This document shows, piece after piece, positions 54,755 through 63,871 of a DNA stretch of 64,000 bases. Positions within the stretch are counted from its first letter, which is position 1; the number at the start of each line of letters is the position of its first letter. Position numbers and translations under genes: made by a program. Source of the DNA: Fuerstiella sp041398845 (GTDB taxonomy: Bacteria > Planctomycetota > Planctomycetia > Planctomycetales > Planctomycetaceae); assembly GCA_041398845.1 (NCBI GenBank), contig JAWKTZ010000007.1:1240001-1304000 (forward strand), read 5' to 3'. Under the pieces are notes generated by a model that saw only the letters and a program-made list of their open reading frames with translations, did not search any database and was not told the DNA's origin.

Positions 54755-56257
54755 TTACAGAGGTCGAACCACGGAAATCGGACGCAGGTAATCGTTCAGT
54801 GTTTCGGCCGAAAGCACTCCGCCACCCATGCCGCTTTTGCCGACTCCGCCATAGGGAATTCCGTGAGCGAACACGTTGTGAGCGTTGATCCAGCCGTTGC
54901 CGGCTTCGAAGGCTTCGGCCACGCGAGCACAGCGGGCGAGGTCCTGTGACCAGACGCTGTTGGCAAGGCCGTAGTCGGTATCGTTGGCGAGGCGGATGCC
55001 TTCGTCTTCACTTGTAAACGGCGCTAGAAACGCAACCGGGCCGAAGATCTCCTCGCGAGCAGCCACATTATTGAGCGATCCGGCCAGCAGTGCGGGTTTG
55101 ACAAAGAATCCATCGCTGCCTGCCACGCTTGCCGGGCCACCTTCCAGAACAAGTTCCGCACCATCGGCAACTCCTTTCTGAAGATATCCCAGCACACGTT
55201 CTCGCTGTTTGTTGCTGACGACCGGGCCCATCTGAGTGTCCGGGTTCAGTTGGTATCCAATGTGAACGGCCTTCATGCGAGTGGCACATTCCGAAACAAA
55301 CCTGTCGTAGATGTCACGATGGATCAGCCAGCGAGTCGCATCGCAGCACACCTGCCCGGTGTGAAACGTAATCGCATTGACCAGCTTCTCGGCGGTGTCT
55401 TCGATGTCGACATCTTCGAAGATGACAGCCGCACCTTTGCCGCCCAGTTCGCATTTCACCGGAACCAGGTTGGCTCCGCAGGCCGATGCCACCAGACGTC
55501 CCACTTCCGGCGAACCCGTGAAGCTCATGCGGCGGAACTTCGGATTCTGTGACATGGCAGCTCCGGCGGTTTCGCCCAGACCGGTCACCACATTCAGAAC
55601 ACCGGCCGGCAACAGATCCAGTTCCTGAATCATGTGACACAGATAAAGGGCCGACAAAGGAGTGTCTTCCGCAGGCTTCAGCACGCAGGTATTGCCTGCG
55701 GCCAGTGCCGGAGCCAGGCCCCAGCCGGCGAGCAGAAACGGGAAGTTCCATGGAATGATGAACCCGCACGCGCCCCACGGATGTCGAGCCACCCACGCTT
55801 CGTGATGCTTGACGGCAATGACGTTGCGATAGTTGACCGTCTGAGCCATATCGGCAAAGTAGCGGAACGTGTCGATGAAGTTCTGAATGTCGCCCTGAGC
55901 CTGAGCGAACACTTTGCCGCAGTCCAGAGCTTCAATCTGAGCAAAAATATCAAGGCGGTTTTCAACGGCATCGGCGATGCGATGCAGAACCGCACTGCGT
56001 TCGTTGACCGGCATTTTCGCCCAGCCGCTGCCTTCAAACGCATTCACCGCCGCGTCAACGGCAGAATCCACATCGCCCTTCTGCAGCGACGCCACCGTTG
56101 TCAGGTGCTTCCCGTTGCCGGGATCGATCACATCAAACGTCTGTCCGCCCGACGCTTCCACCCATTCGCCGTTGACAAAGGCCTTGTGCAGCGGTGTGTC
56201 CAGAAACGCAGCCACTTCCGGAAGCAGGCTGTTGGCAGTCACAGTGGTGGTCGACAT
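54755..56257 (-). CDS. NAD(P)-dependent aldehyde dehydrogenase
   Basis: A 500-residue ALDH from the ATG at 56257, preceded by AAAGGA; the frame is open to 56311. Landmarks are WGACGFIIPWNFPFLLAGW, NTCVLKPAEDTPLSALYL, FTGSPEVGRLV, the general base Glu in CELGGKGA and the nucleophile Cys in GQVCCDATR. EEIFGPV and INAHNVFAHGIPYGGVGKSG complete the pattern. It resembles betaine-aldehyde/general ALDH2-type enzymes. The substrate cannot be assigned. It is monocistronic, flanked by a convergent trpA. Confidence 0.93.
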   Translation of the reverse strand: MSTTTVTANSLLPEVAAFLDTPLHKAFVNGEWVEASGGQTFDVIDPGNGKHLTTVASLQKGDVDSAVDAAVNAFEGSGWAKMPVNERSAVLHRIADAVENRLDIFAQIEALDCGKVFAQAQGDIQNFIDTFRYFADMAQTVNYRNVIAVKHHEAWVARHPWGACGFIIPWNFPFLLAGWGLAPALAAGNTCVLKPAEDTPLSALYLCHMIQELDLLPAGVLNVVTGLGETAGAAMSQNPKFRRMSFTGSPEVGRLVASACGANLVPVKCELGGKGAAVIFEDVDIEDTAEKLVNAITFHTGQVCCDATRWLIHRDIYDRFVSECATRMKAVHIGYQLNPDTQMGPVVSNKQRERVLGYLQKGVADGAELVLEGGPASVAGSDGFFVKPALLAGSLNNVAAREEIFGPVAFLAPFTSEDEGIRLANDTDYGLANSVWSQDLARCARVAEAFEAGNGWINAHNVFAHGIPYGGVGKSGMGGGVLSAETLNDYLRPISVVRPL

Positions 56258-56428
56258 AGCGGAGTCCTTTAATCGACAAAGACAAACGGAAAGACAGACA
56301 GCAACGGTCATCGGGTGATGGTATCGCGAACGTCAAAAGATGCCAAACGAAGCGAAGAAAGAAGCAGACCGCTGATCGATGAGCGTCCATGAGTGTCTAT
56401 CAGCGTTTACAGCGGTCTCCCCTTCGGT

Positions 56429-58210
56429 TCAGCGCGATTCCGTCACGGTCACAGCCCGCCATGTTCGTGCCTGAGCCGCTTCAATCTGCTGTTCCAGATC
56501 GGCGATCAGCGGGTCGAACGTCGCGATCTCACTGGCATTGTTGCCTTGTTCGTGCTTGCGAAACCCGAACAGATAAGTGATGTTCTGAGGTCGCCAGCGA
56601 TGGAAATACAATTCATTCTTTCGCACGATCAATGCACGCAGACGTTCGTAATCCGGGCATTGTTCGGCCATAAACACAATCGGCTCGCCGTTTGAAGTCA
56701 GACGTTGCCTGAGCGGAACGGGCGACATCGCTCCGGGGTATTGAACGCCCACGGCCGGTTCGGACATCATGCCCGCTGACACATGCACCTGCAACGGCAC
56801 GGCCGTGATAAGTTCCGGACGATAGTCAAAACGAACAATGGCCTGTGACTCGCCGCTCCAGTCCGTCGCTCGCACCGATCCGCTGACCGGAACCAGCGTC
56901 TGCTGGACGGTGTCGATTCGTACTGCGGGCCGCCGGAGAGGCCTGTTCAGAAGCCGTGATGTGAACACCTGAGCCGCGCAGCGATAGCCCGCCTCATTCC
57001 AGTGCATGCCGTTGTCGGTCCACTGCTGATGACGGACAGCTCTGAGATCCGGATGAGCACTCAGTTCCTCGGGAACCGGACCGTCGGCGTCAAACCATGC
57101 GGAGGCCGTCTCCATGTCATCGACAAACTGATGAAACAGATCCACGAAGGGAATTCCTTCTGCCTTCGCAACCGTCCGTACAGCGTCGCGGAACTCAGCA
57201 AGCCGAACATTCCAGCGAGTTGTATCCGGCAAGGGTTCGGGCACTTTGACGAATGCGTGAGGTGACACGAAGACCAACTGAGCACCAGTGGTGGCCAGGT
57301 CACGGCTCAACACGCCAAGCTGCTGACGAAAGCGTTCCAGACCTTCGTTGCCACCGGCGAAGCTCAATGCTTCGTTCTGCCCGTAATGCAGAATGATCAC
57401 CGTGGGTTCTTCGGCGCGCACATGTTCGATCATCCGCTCGTAACCTTTCTGCGGCGTGTCAAAGATGCCCCGGGATTCCGCAAACACCGTGTCGGCGCTC
57501 CAGCCCAGGTTGCGAAACGTGAGTCCTCGACACCCGGCCGCTGCGGTCAGACTGGCTTCCAGGTGACCGTAGGTCTGGCTGCGTTCGACAAATGTTCCTC
57601 CCAGCAGCACGGTGTGGTCGTTGTCGACGAAGTGAAACTGACCGTCCACCACATGAGCCTCACGACTGACCGGCTGCCATGATCTTTCATGAACCACATC
57701 CGTCACGGGCTGCTGCTGATCTGCCGGGATGCCGGTGACGGCCGACCAGTCGCGGTCGTTGAAGTCTGTCTGCTGCCATCCAACCGGCGGCGTTGCGGTG
57801 GCGACTTTGGGAGCGGCGGGCTGAATGGTGAGCCCCTTGGTGGAAGCAAACCAGACGGAGACGGGGCGAGGCTGCTGTCCGGCGGCTACGGACATGGCAA
57901 CACAGTTGGTTCCGTTGCGAAGCAGCGTCGGGACCGTCCATGAGGTGATGTCCGACAACGGCTGATTTCTGACCAGCCGCTGTCCGTTCAGATACACCGT
58001 GGTGATTCCGGTTACGGCGACGCGCAGTTCCGTCGGTGATGTGGCTGTTCCGGAGATCTGCACGGTCTGGCGGTACCAGGTGGGCTCAGCCGGCAGTTGC
58101 GACACGGTATGCTGAGTATCCTCCGCCGCCAAAGACGTCATGAACAGCAGAGGCAGGATGGTCACAGTCAGCGCTGAAGAACGAACACACATCTTAAGAT
58201 CTCGGTACAT
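56429..58210 (-). CDS. Large SGNH-like secreted protein with atypical block I
   Basis: A 593-residue exported protein (ATG at 58210; signal SSALTVTILPLLFMTSLAA). Residues about 30-200 form a beta-sandwich (GITTVYLNGQRLVRNQPL) like galactose-binding domains. An SGNH-like domain follows: VLLGGTFVERSQTYG occupies block I without the usual GDS serine, RNLGWSADTVF block II, LHYGQNEALSF block III and DNGMHWNEAGYRC the Asp-x-x-His block V. Planctomycetes have a family with this pattern. Loss of the nucleophile suggests it is not a standard esterase, or that another Ser serves. The C-terminal about 100 residues are helical. Confidence 0.78.
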   Translation of the reverse strand: MYRDLKMCVRSSALTVTILPLLFMTSLAAEDTQHTVSQLPAEPTWYRQTVQISGTATSPTELRVAVTGITTVYLNGQRLVRNQPLSDITSWTVPTLLRNGTNCVAMSVAAGQQPRPVSVWFASTKGLTIQPAAPKVATATPPVGWQQTDFNDRDWSAVTGIPADQQQPVTDVVHERSWQPVSREAHVVDGQFHFVDNDHTVLLGGTFVERSQTYGHLEASLTAAAGCRGLTFRNLGWSADTVFAESRGIFDTPQKGYERMIEHVRAEEPTVIILHYGQNEALSFAGGNEGLERFRQQLGVLSRDLATTGAQLVFVSPHAFVKVPEPLPDTTRWNVRLAEFRDAVRTVAKAEGIPFVDLFHQFVDDMETASAWFDADGPVPEELSAHPDLRAVRHQQWTDNGMHWNEAGYRCAAQVFTSRLLNRPLRRPAVRIDTVQQTLVPVSGSVRATDWSGESQAIVRFDYRPELITAVPLQVHVSAGMMSEPAVGVQYPGAMSPVPLRQRLTSNGEPIVFMAEQCPDYERLRALIVRKNELYFHRWRPQNITYLFGFRKHEQGNNASEIATFDPLIADLEQQIEAAQARTWRAVTVTESR

Positions 58211-58438
58211 CGCGGTCAGGTCGGTTTCTGCGGATTGTCGAGCCACCGATTGCTCGACAGAAAAGACAGCATAACGAAAACTCAGGCGATGCCCAGAAAC
58301 GTGACCGTTTCGCGTGAGTGGATTCTGCGGTTTGGCTCGCATAAAATAGCACGCAGTGGACACCAGAGAACCTTTTCCACTCACAGAATCAACTTTTGCA
58401 CGGTCCCGAGTCGCTCACAGGCATCTGAGGTTTCAACG

Positions 58439-61400
58439 TTGGAGGATCTTCGTAGACAACTGGTCGAAGATCTGACGGATGCGCTGGAAGGCGATATTCT
58501 GACCGATGACGTCACTACGTCGCTGTATTCCACTGACGCCAGCCTGTACGAAATCAAGCCGCAGGCGGTCGTGATGCCTCGCTGTGCTGCCGACGTGGCA
58601 ACTCTGGCTGCCTGGGCGTCCCGTCATCGCATGCCGCTAATCGCCCGAGGTTCCGGCACAGGACTCGCCGGCGGCTGTCTGGGGGCCGGAGTCGTCATCG
58701 ACTTTTCACGTTACATGAACCGGCTGCTGCGTGTTGACGAGAACACGGTGCGAATCCAGCCGGGGATGACTCATGCGGCTCTGAACGCCGCGTTGAAGCC
58801 ATACGGTCGGTATTTTGCGCCGGATCCGTCCAATTCCGCCGTCACGACCATCGGCGGAATGATCGGAGTGGACGGGGCGGGATCGCATGCGTTTCGAGTC
58901 GGGTCGACTCGCGATCATGTGCTGAGTCTGCAGTGTGTCTTCATGGGCGGTCAGCAACTGGAACTGACAACCGAACCTGTCAACACGGCCTATGCCATTC
59001 GTCAGCCGGTGACCGGCCTGCATGGCAGCGATGGAACGCTCATTCGCGGCGGCATCATTCCTCCGGTACGCAACGAAACTCTGCCGCTGGCATCTCTCAC
59101 ACCGGCAACTCGCAAAGCGGACCTTGTGGAACGTCTGTCGGCGTTGCTGACCGAAGCAGCGGGGGAAATTCAGGAGCACCAGCCGCCACTGCTGCGCAAC
59201 AGCAGCGGCTACATGCTGCGAGGAATCATGCAGCGCGGTTGTCTGGATCTGCCGCGACTGATCACCGGTTCCGAAGGAACACTGGCGCTGGTCACGGAAG
59301 CCACTCTGCATACTCAGCCCCTGCCGGCTCATCGCGGCACCATGGTGCTGATGTTTGCCAGCATGGATGTGGCTCTGCAGACCATGCAGCTACTGCTGAT
59401 CCTTGAACCCAGCGCCTGTGATCTGCTCGATCGCCGCCTGTTGAGTCTTGCACGCGACGCGGACGCTCGTTTCCATGACGTGGTGCATCCGAATGCCGAA
59501 GCCGGTCTGTTTGTGGAATTCAGTGGTGCAACTCACGAAGAAACACGCAGCCGCATGGCGAATGCCCGAACATTGCTGCAGTCGTCCGACTTTCAGCACG
59601 CCATCACGCGGACGGCACTGGATCTGGAAGAAGTCGAATTCCTGTGGACGCTGCCCGCTCAGGTCGTCACCCTGCTGGCTCGATTAAAAGGGGAATCGCG
59701 TCCGCTGCCGTTTGTCGAAGACATCGCGGTGCCTCCGCATAAAATTTCCGGATTCCTGACGCTGGCTCAGAAGACTCTGCAAAAGCACGAAGTCACCGCC
59801 ACCCTGTATGCTCATGCAGCCTCCGGACAACTGCACCTGCGTCCGATGTTGCCGGTTCCGGCTCCGGGTCACGCCGAACACATCGAAGCGATCGCTCGTG
59901 ACCTGTATCGACACGTCAAGTCCGTCAACGGAACCATCAGCGGGGAACACGGCGACGGGCTTTCACGCACCGCCTTCATTCGAACTCAGTACGGCCCGCT
60001 GTACCGAGTGTTCCAGCAGGTCAAGGAAATCTTCGATCCGCAGCAACTGCTGAATCCGGAAAAAATCATCAGCAACGATGGGCAGTTGACCGTGCGACAC
60101 CTGCGAGGTTCCGTCCCGCGTGCTTTGAACAACAGCTCCGAGCCGGCTGCTCCGCTGTTGCCGGTTCTGCAGTTGAACTGGGGAGTCGACAAGGCGATGG
60201 ACGCGGCTGTTCGCTGCAACGGCTGCGGTACGTGCAACACCGTGGGTGGCACATTTCGCATGTGCCCTTTCTTTGTTCACGATGCGGTGGAATCGAACAG
60301 TCCCCGAGCCAAGGCCAACCTGCTGCGACGCATGATCAGCGGACTGGAATCGTCAGAAATCCTGAACAACCCGACCATTCGCGGTGTGGCCGAAAGCTGC
60401 ATCAACTGCCGGCAGTGTCAGTTGGAATGCCCGTCAGAAGTTGACATTCCTCATCTGATGCTCGAACTGCGTTCGCAGAATGTGGCACTGAATGGTCTCA
60501 CGGGTGCCGACTGGCTGATGTCGCGGTTTCATACGTATGCAAAGTTCGGTTCGCGCTTCACGATCATGGCCAATCGGTTTATGCAGTATGGGTTTCTGAG
60601 AAGTATCCTGCAGAAGGCCGTCGGGATCGCAGAAACTCGCCGACTGCCGAAGTTCGTCAATCGCCCGTTTCTGAAATCTGCGCGAGTTCTCAGCGATCAC
60701 AATACGATCGACCCGACCTCACCCACACCAACGGTCGTCTATTTTGTGGACTACTTTGCCAATCATCACGATGCCGATCTGGCCGAAGCCTTCGTGCGGA
60801 TTCTGCAGCACAACGGTTATCGAGTTCACATACCACAGCAGCAGACGGTATCCGGCATGGGAATGATTGCCGTGGGTGATCTGGAAGGCGCTCGTCAGGT
60901 CGCCGACGCCAATCTTGAGGAACTGAGTGAAGCCGTGCGGGAAGGCTGCCCGGTGGTCTGCACCGAACCTTCCGCCGCCCTGTGCCTGACTCAGGAGTAC
61001 CCGCTGATTGCCTCACACCGCGATGCAGCCGCAGTTGCAGCGCAGACATTCGACGCCGGCACCTTTTTGTGGAACCTGCATCAGAAGGGGAAGCTGAAGA
61101 CAGACTTTGAACGTCTGGATCTGACCGTCGCCTATCATACGCCCTGCCATGTGAAGGCTCTGGGGCCGGACACGGGACTGTGCAGTCTGATGTCGCTGAT
61201 TCCGGGAATTGATGTGGTGCGTCTGGACAAAGGCTGCAGCGGCATGGCCGGCACATTTGGTCTGGCAAAGGAACACTTTGCACTGTCGCTGAAAATCGGA
61301 TCCGAACTGATTCACAGCATGCAGACCATTGACGTTCAGGCCGGAATCACCGACTGCAGCAGTTGCCGCATGCAGATGGAACAGCAGGCGTCAATTCCCA

Positions 61401-61498
61401 CCGTACACCCGCTGAAACTGATGGCGCTGGCATACGGACTGATGCCGGAACTCAAAGCGTCACTCGCCTCACGTCCGTTTGGGAACCTGATGTCATGA
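58439..61498 (+). CDS. FAD-binding and Fe-S fusion oxidoreductase (D-lactate dehydrogenase/YdiJ-like)
   Basis: A GlcD-GlcF-type fusion of about 1019 residues. The start is uncertain: TTG at 58439 with GAGG eight bases before it fits the family edge, while ATG at 58289 would add 50 residues. An FAD-binding PCMH domain (MPLIARGSGTGLAGGCLGAG) and an FAD-oxidase C-terminal domain (ISGEHGDGLSRTAFI) come first. Two 4Fe-4S clusters (CNGCGTCNTVGG...CP and CINCRQCQLECPSE) and CCG domains (YHTPCHVKALGP, KGCSGMAGTFGL, DCSSCRMQMEQ) follow. It probably oxidises D-lactate or another 2-hydroxy acid at the membrane. Divergent to the SGNH-like gene; its stop overlaps the next gene (ATGA). Confidence 0.9.
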   Translation: MEDLRRQLVEDLTDALEGDILTDDVTTSLYSTDASLYEIKPQAVVMPRCAADVATLAAWASRHRMPLIARGSGTGLAGGCLGAGVVIDFSRYMNRLLRVDENTVRIQPGMTHAALNAALKPYGRYFAPDPSNSAVTTIGGMIGVDGAGSHAFRVGSTRDHVLSLQCVFMGGQQLELTTEPVNTAYAIRQPVTGLHGSDGTLIRGGIIPPVRNETLPLASLTPATRKADLVERLSALLTEAAGEIQEHQPPLLRNSSGYMLRGIMQRGCLDLPRLITGSEGTLALVTEATLHTQPLPAHRGTMVLMFASMDVALQTMQLLLILEPSACDLLDRRLLSLARDADARFHDVVHPNAEAGLFVEFSGATHEETRSRMANARTLLQSSDFQHAITRTALDLEEVEFLWTLPAQVVTLLARLKGESRPLPFVEDIAVPPHKISGFLTLAQKTLQKHEVTATLYAHAASGQLHLRPMLPVPAPGHAEHIEAIARDLYRHVKSVNGTISGEHGDGLSRTAFIRTQYGPLYRVFQQVKEIFDPQQLLNPEKIISNDGQLTVRHLRGSVPRALNNSSEPAAPLLPVLQLNWGVDKAMDAAVRCNGCGTCNTVGGTFRMCPFFVHDAVESNSPRAKANLLRRMISGLESSEILNNPTIRGVAESCINCRQCQLECPSEVDIPHLMLELRSQNVALNGLTGADWLMSRFHTYAKFGSRFTIMANRFMQYGFLRSILQKAVGIAETRRLPKFVNRPFLKSARVLSDHNTIDPTSPTPTVVYFVDYFANHHDADLAEAFVRILQHNGYRVHIPQQQTVSGMGMIAVGDLEGARQVADANLEELSEAVREGCPVVCTEPSAALCLTQEYPLIASHRDAAAVAAQTFDAGTFLWNLHQKGKLKTDFERLDLTVAYHTPCHVKALGPDTGLCSLMSLIPGIDVVRLDKGCSGMAGTFGLAKEHFALSLKIGSELIHSMQTIDVQAGITDCSSCRMQMEQQASIPTVHPLKLMALAYGLMPELKASLASRPFGNLMS

Positions 61499-61740
61499 CC
61501 GTTCAGGTGCATCTGTTTGCGGCGGCCCGAGACGCCGTTCAGTCCTCACAAATCAGTCTGAATCTGGCTCCCGGCGCCACCGTGGCGGACCTGCGATCCG
61601 CTCTGGTTCAGTCGTTTCCTGCCCTGAAGGGTCTTCAGCAGTCACTGCTGGTCGCCGTCAACAGGGAATACGCTGCCGACTCATTCGCCCTCGGCCCATC
61701 AGACGAAATCGCCTGCTTCCCGCCAGTGAGCGGCGGCTAA
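61495..61740 (+). CDS. MoaD/ThiS-family sulfur carrier protein
   Basis: An 81-residue beta-grasp protein ending in Ser-Gly-Gly (PPVSGG), the C-terminal Gly-Gly needed for thiocarboxylate formation. Sequence runs VQVHLFAAARDAV, LAPGATVADLRSALVQSFP, LVAVNREYAADSF and DEIACFPPVSGG, typical of MoaD, the small subunit of molybdopterin synthase. The ATG at 61495 overlaps the preceding TGA. No moaE is beside it, which is odd for MoaD. The neighbouring FAD/FeS gene does not use molybdopterin in known relatives, so the pairing is unexplained. Confidence 0.85.
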   Translation: MTVQVHLFAAARDAVQSSQISLNLAPGATVADLRSALVQSFPALKGLQQSLLVAVNREYAADSFALGPSDEIACFPPVSGG

Positions 61741-62191
61741 ACGAAAACGTTCCGTGCAGCTTTGACATGACAACCGCCTCTCAATAAATCCCATCCGCCA
61801 ACCCTGGATTGTTCTTCACGTACCGATAAACCATCGTCGTCCGCACGTCACTCTGGATCGCGATCACTGTGGCCTCCATTCGACGCGACGTTTGTGTCAC
61901 TCTCGTCAGGACGGCACTCACCTGCGCAGTCCCCGGCGACCTGCATTCCAAATCGTTTTCCGTTTCGGTTGACGAGATCATTGCGATTAACAGGATCGGC
62001 TCCGATAGTGGACCGGAGTCATTTTGTATTCACACGCAGTCAGCCACTTTTCATCTCTTCGGTAACTATGGAGTTCCACGTCGCCGCATCGTAAATGAAA
62101 GGGTCACGGCTCGTGAGTGAAGCAGCCACCGCCTCAAAATCGAAATCCCGGGCAGCATCGGTCTTTGTCAGGCACACGTTTGAAGTGATCG
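61741..62191. other. Intergenic region between moaD-like gene and trkH
   Basis: 451 bp between convergent genes. A minus-strand frame (61784-61981) ends TTMVYRYVKNNPGLADGIY and starts near ATG 61879, but has no ribosome site or recognised relatives, so it may be a fragment. No repeat or RNA seen. Confidence 0.35.
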
Positions 62192-63802
62192 TCACTGGAC
62201 TCGCCAGAAGCCTGATGTGAACAGGACGATGATGGCGAACAGTTCCAGTCGCCCCAGCAGCATCAGCAGCGTGAGCAGTGCTTTGGATGCTTCTGAGAAC
62301 GCTGTGTAGTTGCCTTTCGGGCCGCAGATGCCAAGGCCCGGGCCGATGTTGTTCAGAGTGGATGCGACGGCTCCGGCGCAGTCGATCAGTTTTTCTGCCG
62401 ACGTTTCTCCCTGCCACTGCGTTCCGGGTTCAAAGGCAATCAGCAACAGCCAGCTTGTGGCGAAGATGACGCAGATCAGACAGAAGTACACCAGCACATC
62501 GCGTCCCACGGAATCGTCCAGACGACGACCGGCAATACGAATCGGCTGCACCAGGTTGGGCCGGAAGGCTCGTTCCGCTTCCAGCTTCAGCACTTTCCAG
62601 AGCACAATAAAGCGGATCACTTTGACTCCGCCGCCCGTGGATCCGGAACATCCGCCAACAAACATCAGCAGCACCAGCAGCGCGCGAGCAAATTCCGGCC
62701 ACACGGAAAAATCCTCTGTGCCAAAACCTGTGGTCGTCATCACGGCCACGGCATTGAAGGCGGCGTGACGCAGACTGGCAGAGAACGTGCTGTAGACGCC
62801 GGTCGACATCAGGACCACCGTCAGCATCAGGGTGCTGATCGAGATGAACGCGATGTAAGTGCGGTATTCCGGGTCCGACAGAAACACGCCCAGACGATCC
62901 CGCAGACCGTGTCGCGACGAATGACTTGAACGTCGCAGCAGCAGGTAATACAGATTGAAGTTGGTTCCGGCCAGAATCATGAACACGATCACGATGAATT
63001 CCAGAGTTCCGCTCTGGAATGCTCCGACGCTGGCGTTGCGAGTACTGAAGCCGCCCGTGGCCAGAGTTCCGAACGTGTGACACAACGCTTCGAAGACGTT
63101 CAGACCCTGCAGCAGCAGGATCAGAGTCATCACGACGGTCAGCACCAGATAGATGCTCCACATCAGCATCGCAGTTTCGCGAACACGCGGTCGGACGGAA
63201 TCGGTCAGAGGTCCCGGCACTTCGCGCCGCATCAGCGCTTTTCCTCCGGCTCCCAACTGTCCAAGGATGGCCACGAACAGCACGATGATGCCCATGCCGC
63301 CCAGCCAGTGAGTAAACGAGCGCCAGAACAGCACGCTGCGAGGCACGTAGGCGATTCGGCCGGTCACAGCCGCCGATTCACAATCGGCAATGCCCGGCGG
63401 CACTTCCAGTTGAGTCAACACGGAGGCACCGGTTGTGGTGAAGCCGGAAATCGATTCAAACACCGCATCACAGACGCTCATGGTAACGCCCGGTACGCGA
63501 AACGTGGGCGTCAGCAGATACGGCAGTCCACCCAGCATGCCGGACAACAGCCAGCCCAGTCCCACAACCGCAAACGCTTCCTTGCGCAACATGGAATCCC
63601 GAGCATTGCGGCCGGCCAGCAACAGACCGATGCCTGTCACCGCACACACGGCGATCGCCTGCAGCATGCCAATGAAGGAAGCCCGCTCAAAGGTGAGTGT
63701 TTGTCCGCAGGCGGGAAACGACCAGGGCAGCGCCACCAGCATTGCTCCGCCGATCAGCAGCGACAGGTATCCCAGCATTCGGCAGACTAAAGAGCCGTTC
63801 AT
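62192..63802 (-). CDS. trkH: TrkH-family potassium uptake protein
   Basis: A 536-residue membrane protein of the TrkH/KtrB family with four membrane-pore-membrane repeats. The selectivity-filter segments are SGFTTTGASVL, GTLATGGFSTRN, VMTTTGFGTEDF and STLNNIGPGLG, each with the critical glycine. The basic loop in the third pore unit (GGCSGSTGGGVKVIRF) is typical. It normally works with a TrkA-type nucleotide-binding regulator, which is not in the window; the partial gene ending at 63869 on the same strand is not clearly one. Length is normal. Confidence 0.92.
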   Translation of the reverse strand: MNGSLVCRMLGYLSLLIGGAMLVALPWSFPACGQTLTFERASFIGMLQAIAVCAVTGIGLLLAGRNARDSMLRKEAFAVVGLGWLLSGMLGGLPYLLTPTFRVPGVTMSVCDAVFESISGFTTTGASVLTQLEVPPGIADCESAAVTGRIAYVPRSVLFWRSFTHWLGGMGIIVLFVAILGQLGAGGKALMRREVPGPLTDSVRPRVRETAMLMWSIYLVLTVVMTLILLLQGLNVFEALCHTFGTLATGGFSTRNASVGAFQSGTLEFIVIVFMILAGTNFNLYYLLLRRSSHSSRHGLRDRLGVFLSDPEYRTYIAFISISTLMLTVVLMSTGVYSTFSASLRHAAFNAVAVMTTTGFGTEDFSVWPEFARALLVLLMFVGGCSGSTGGGVKVIRFIVLWKVLKLEAERAFRPNLVQPIRIAGRRLDDSVGRDVLVYFCLICVIFATSWLLLIAFEPGTQWQGETSAEKLIDCAGAVASTLNNIGPGLGICGPKGNYTAFSEASKALLTLLMLLGRLELFAIIVLFTSGFWRVQ

Positions 63803-63835
63803 TTTCCCCCGCGTGTGGTCTAAACTGCGCTCTTT

Positions 63836-63871
63836 GAAAAAGGGTCAGACCCCTTTTTCAGATAGCCTCTA
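63836..63871 (-). repeat. GGGTCTGACCC-family repeat, half copy
   Basis: On the minus strand TAGAGGCTATCTGAAAAAGG GGTCTGACCC begins with the TAG stop of the partial gene and ends 33 bp before the trkH start, so it lies between two same-strand genes. Confidence 0.75.

Noticed and set aside
61784..61981. Small minus-strand gene ending GLADGIY
   Set aside because: Protein-like tail but no ribosome site and no family recognised; kept only as a note in the intergenic entry.
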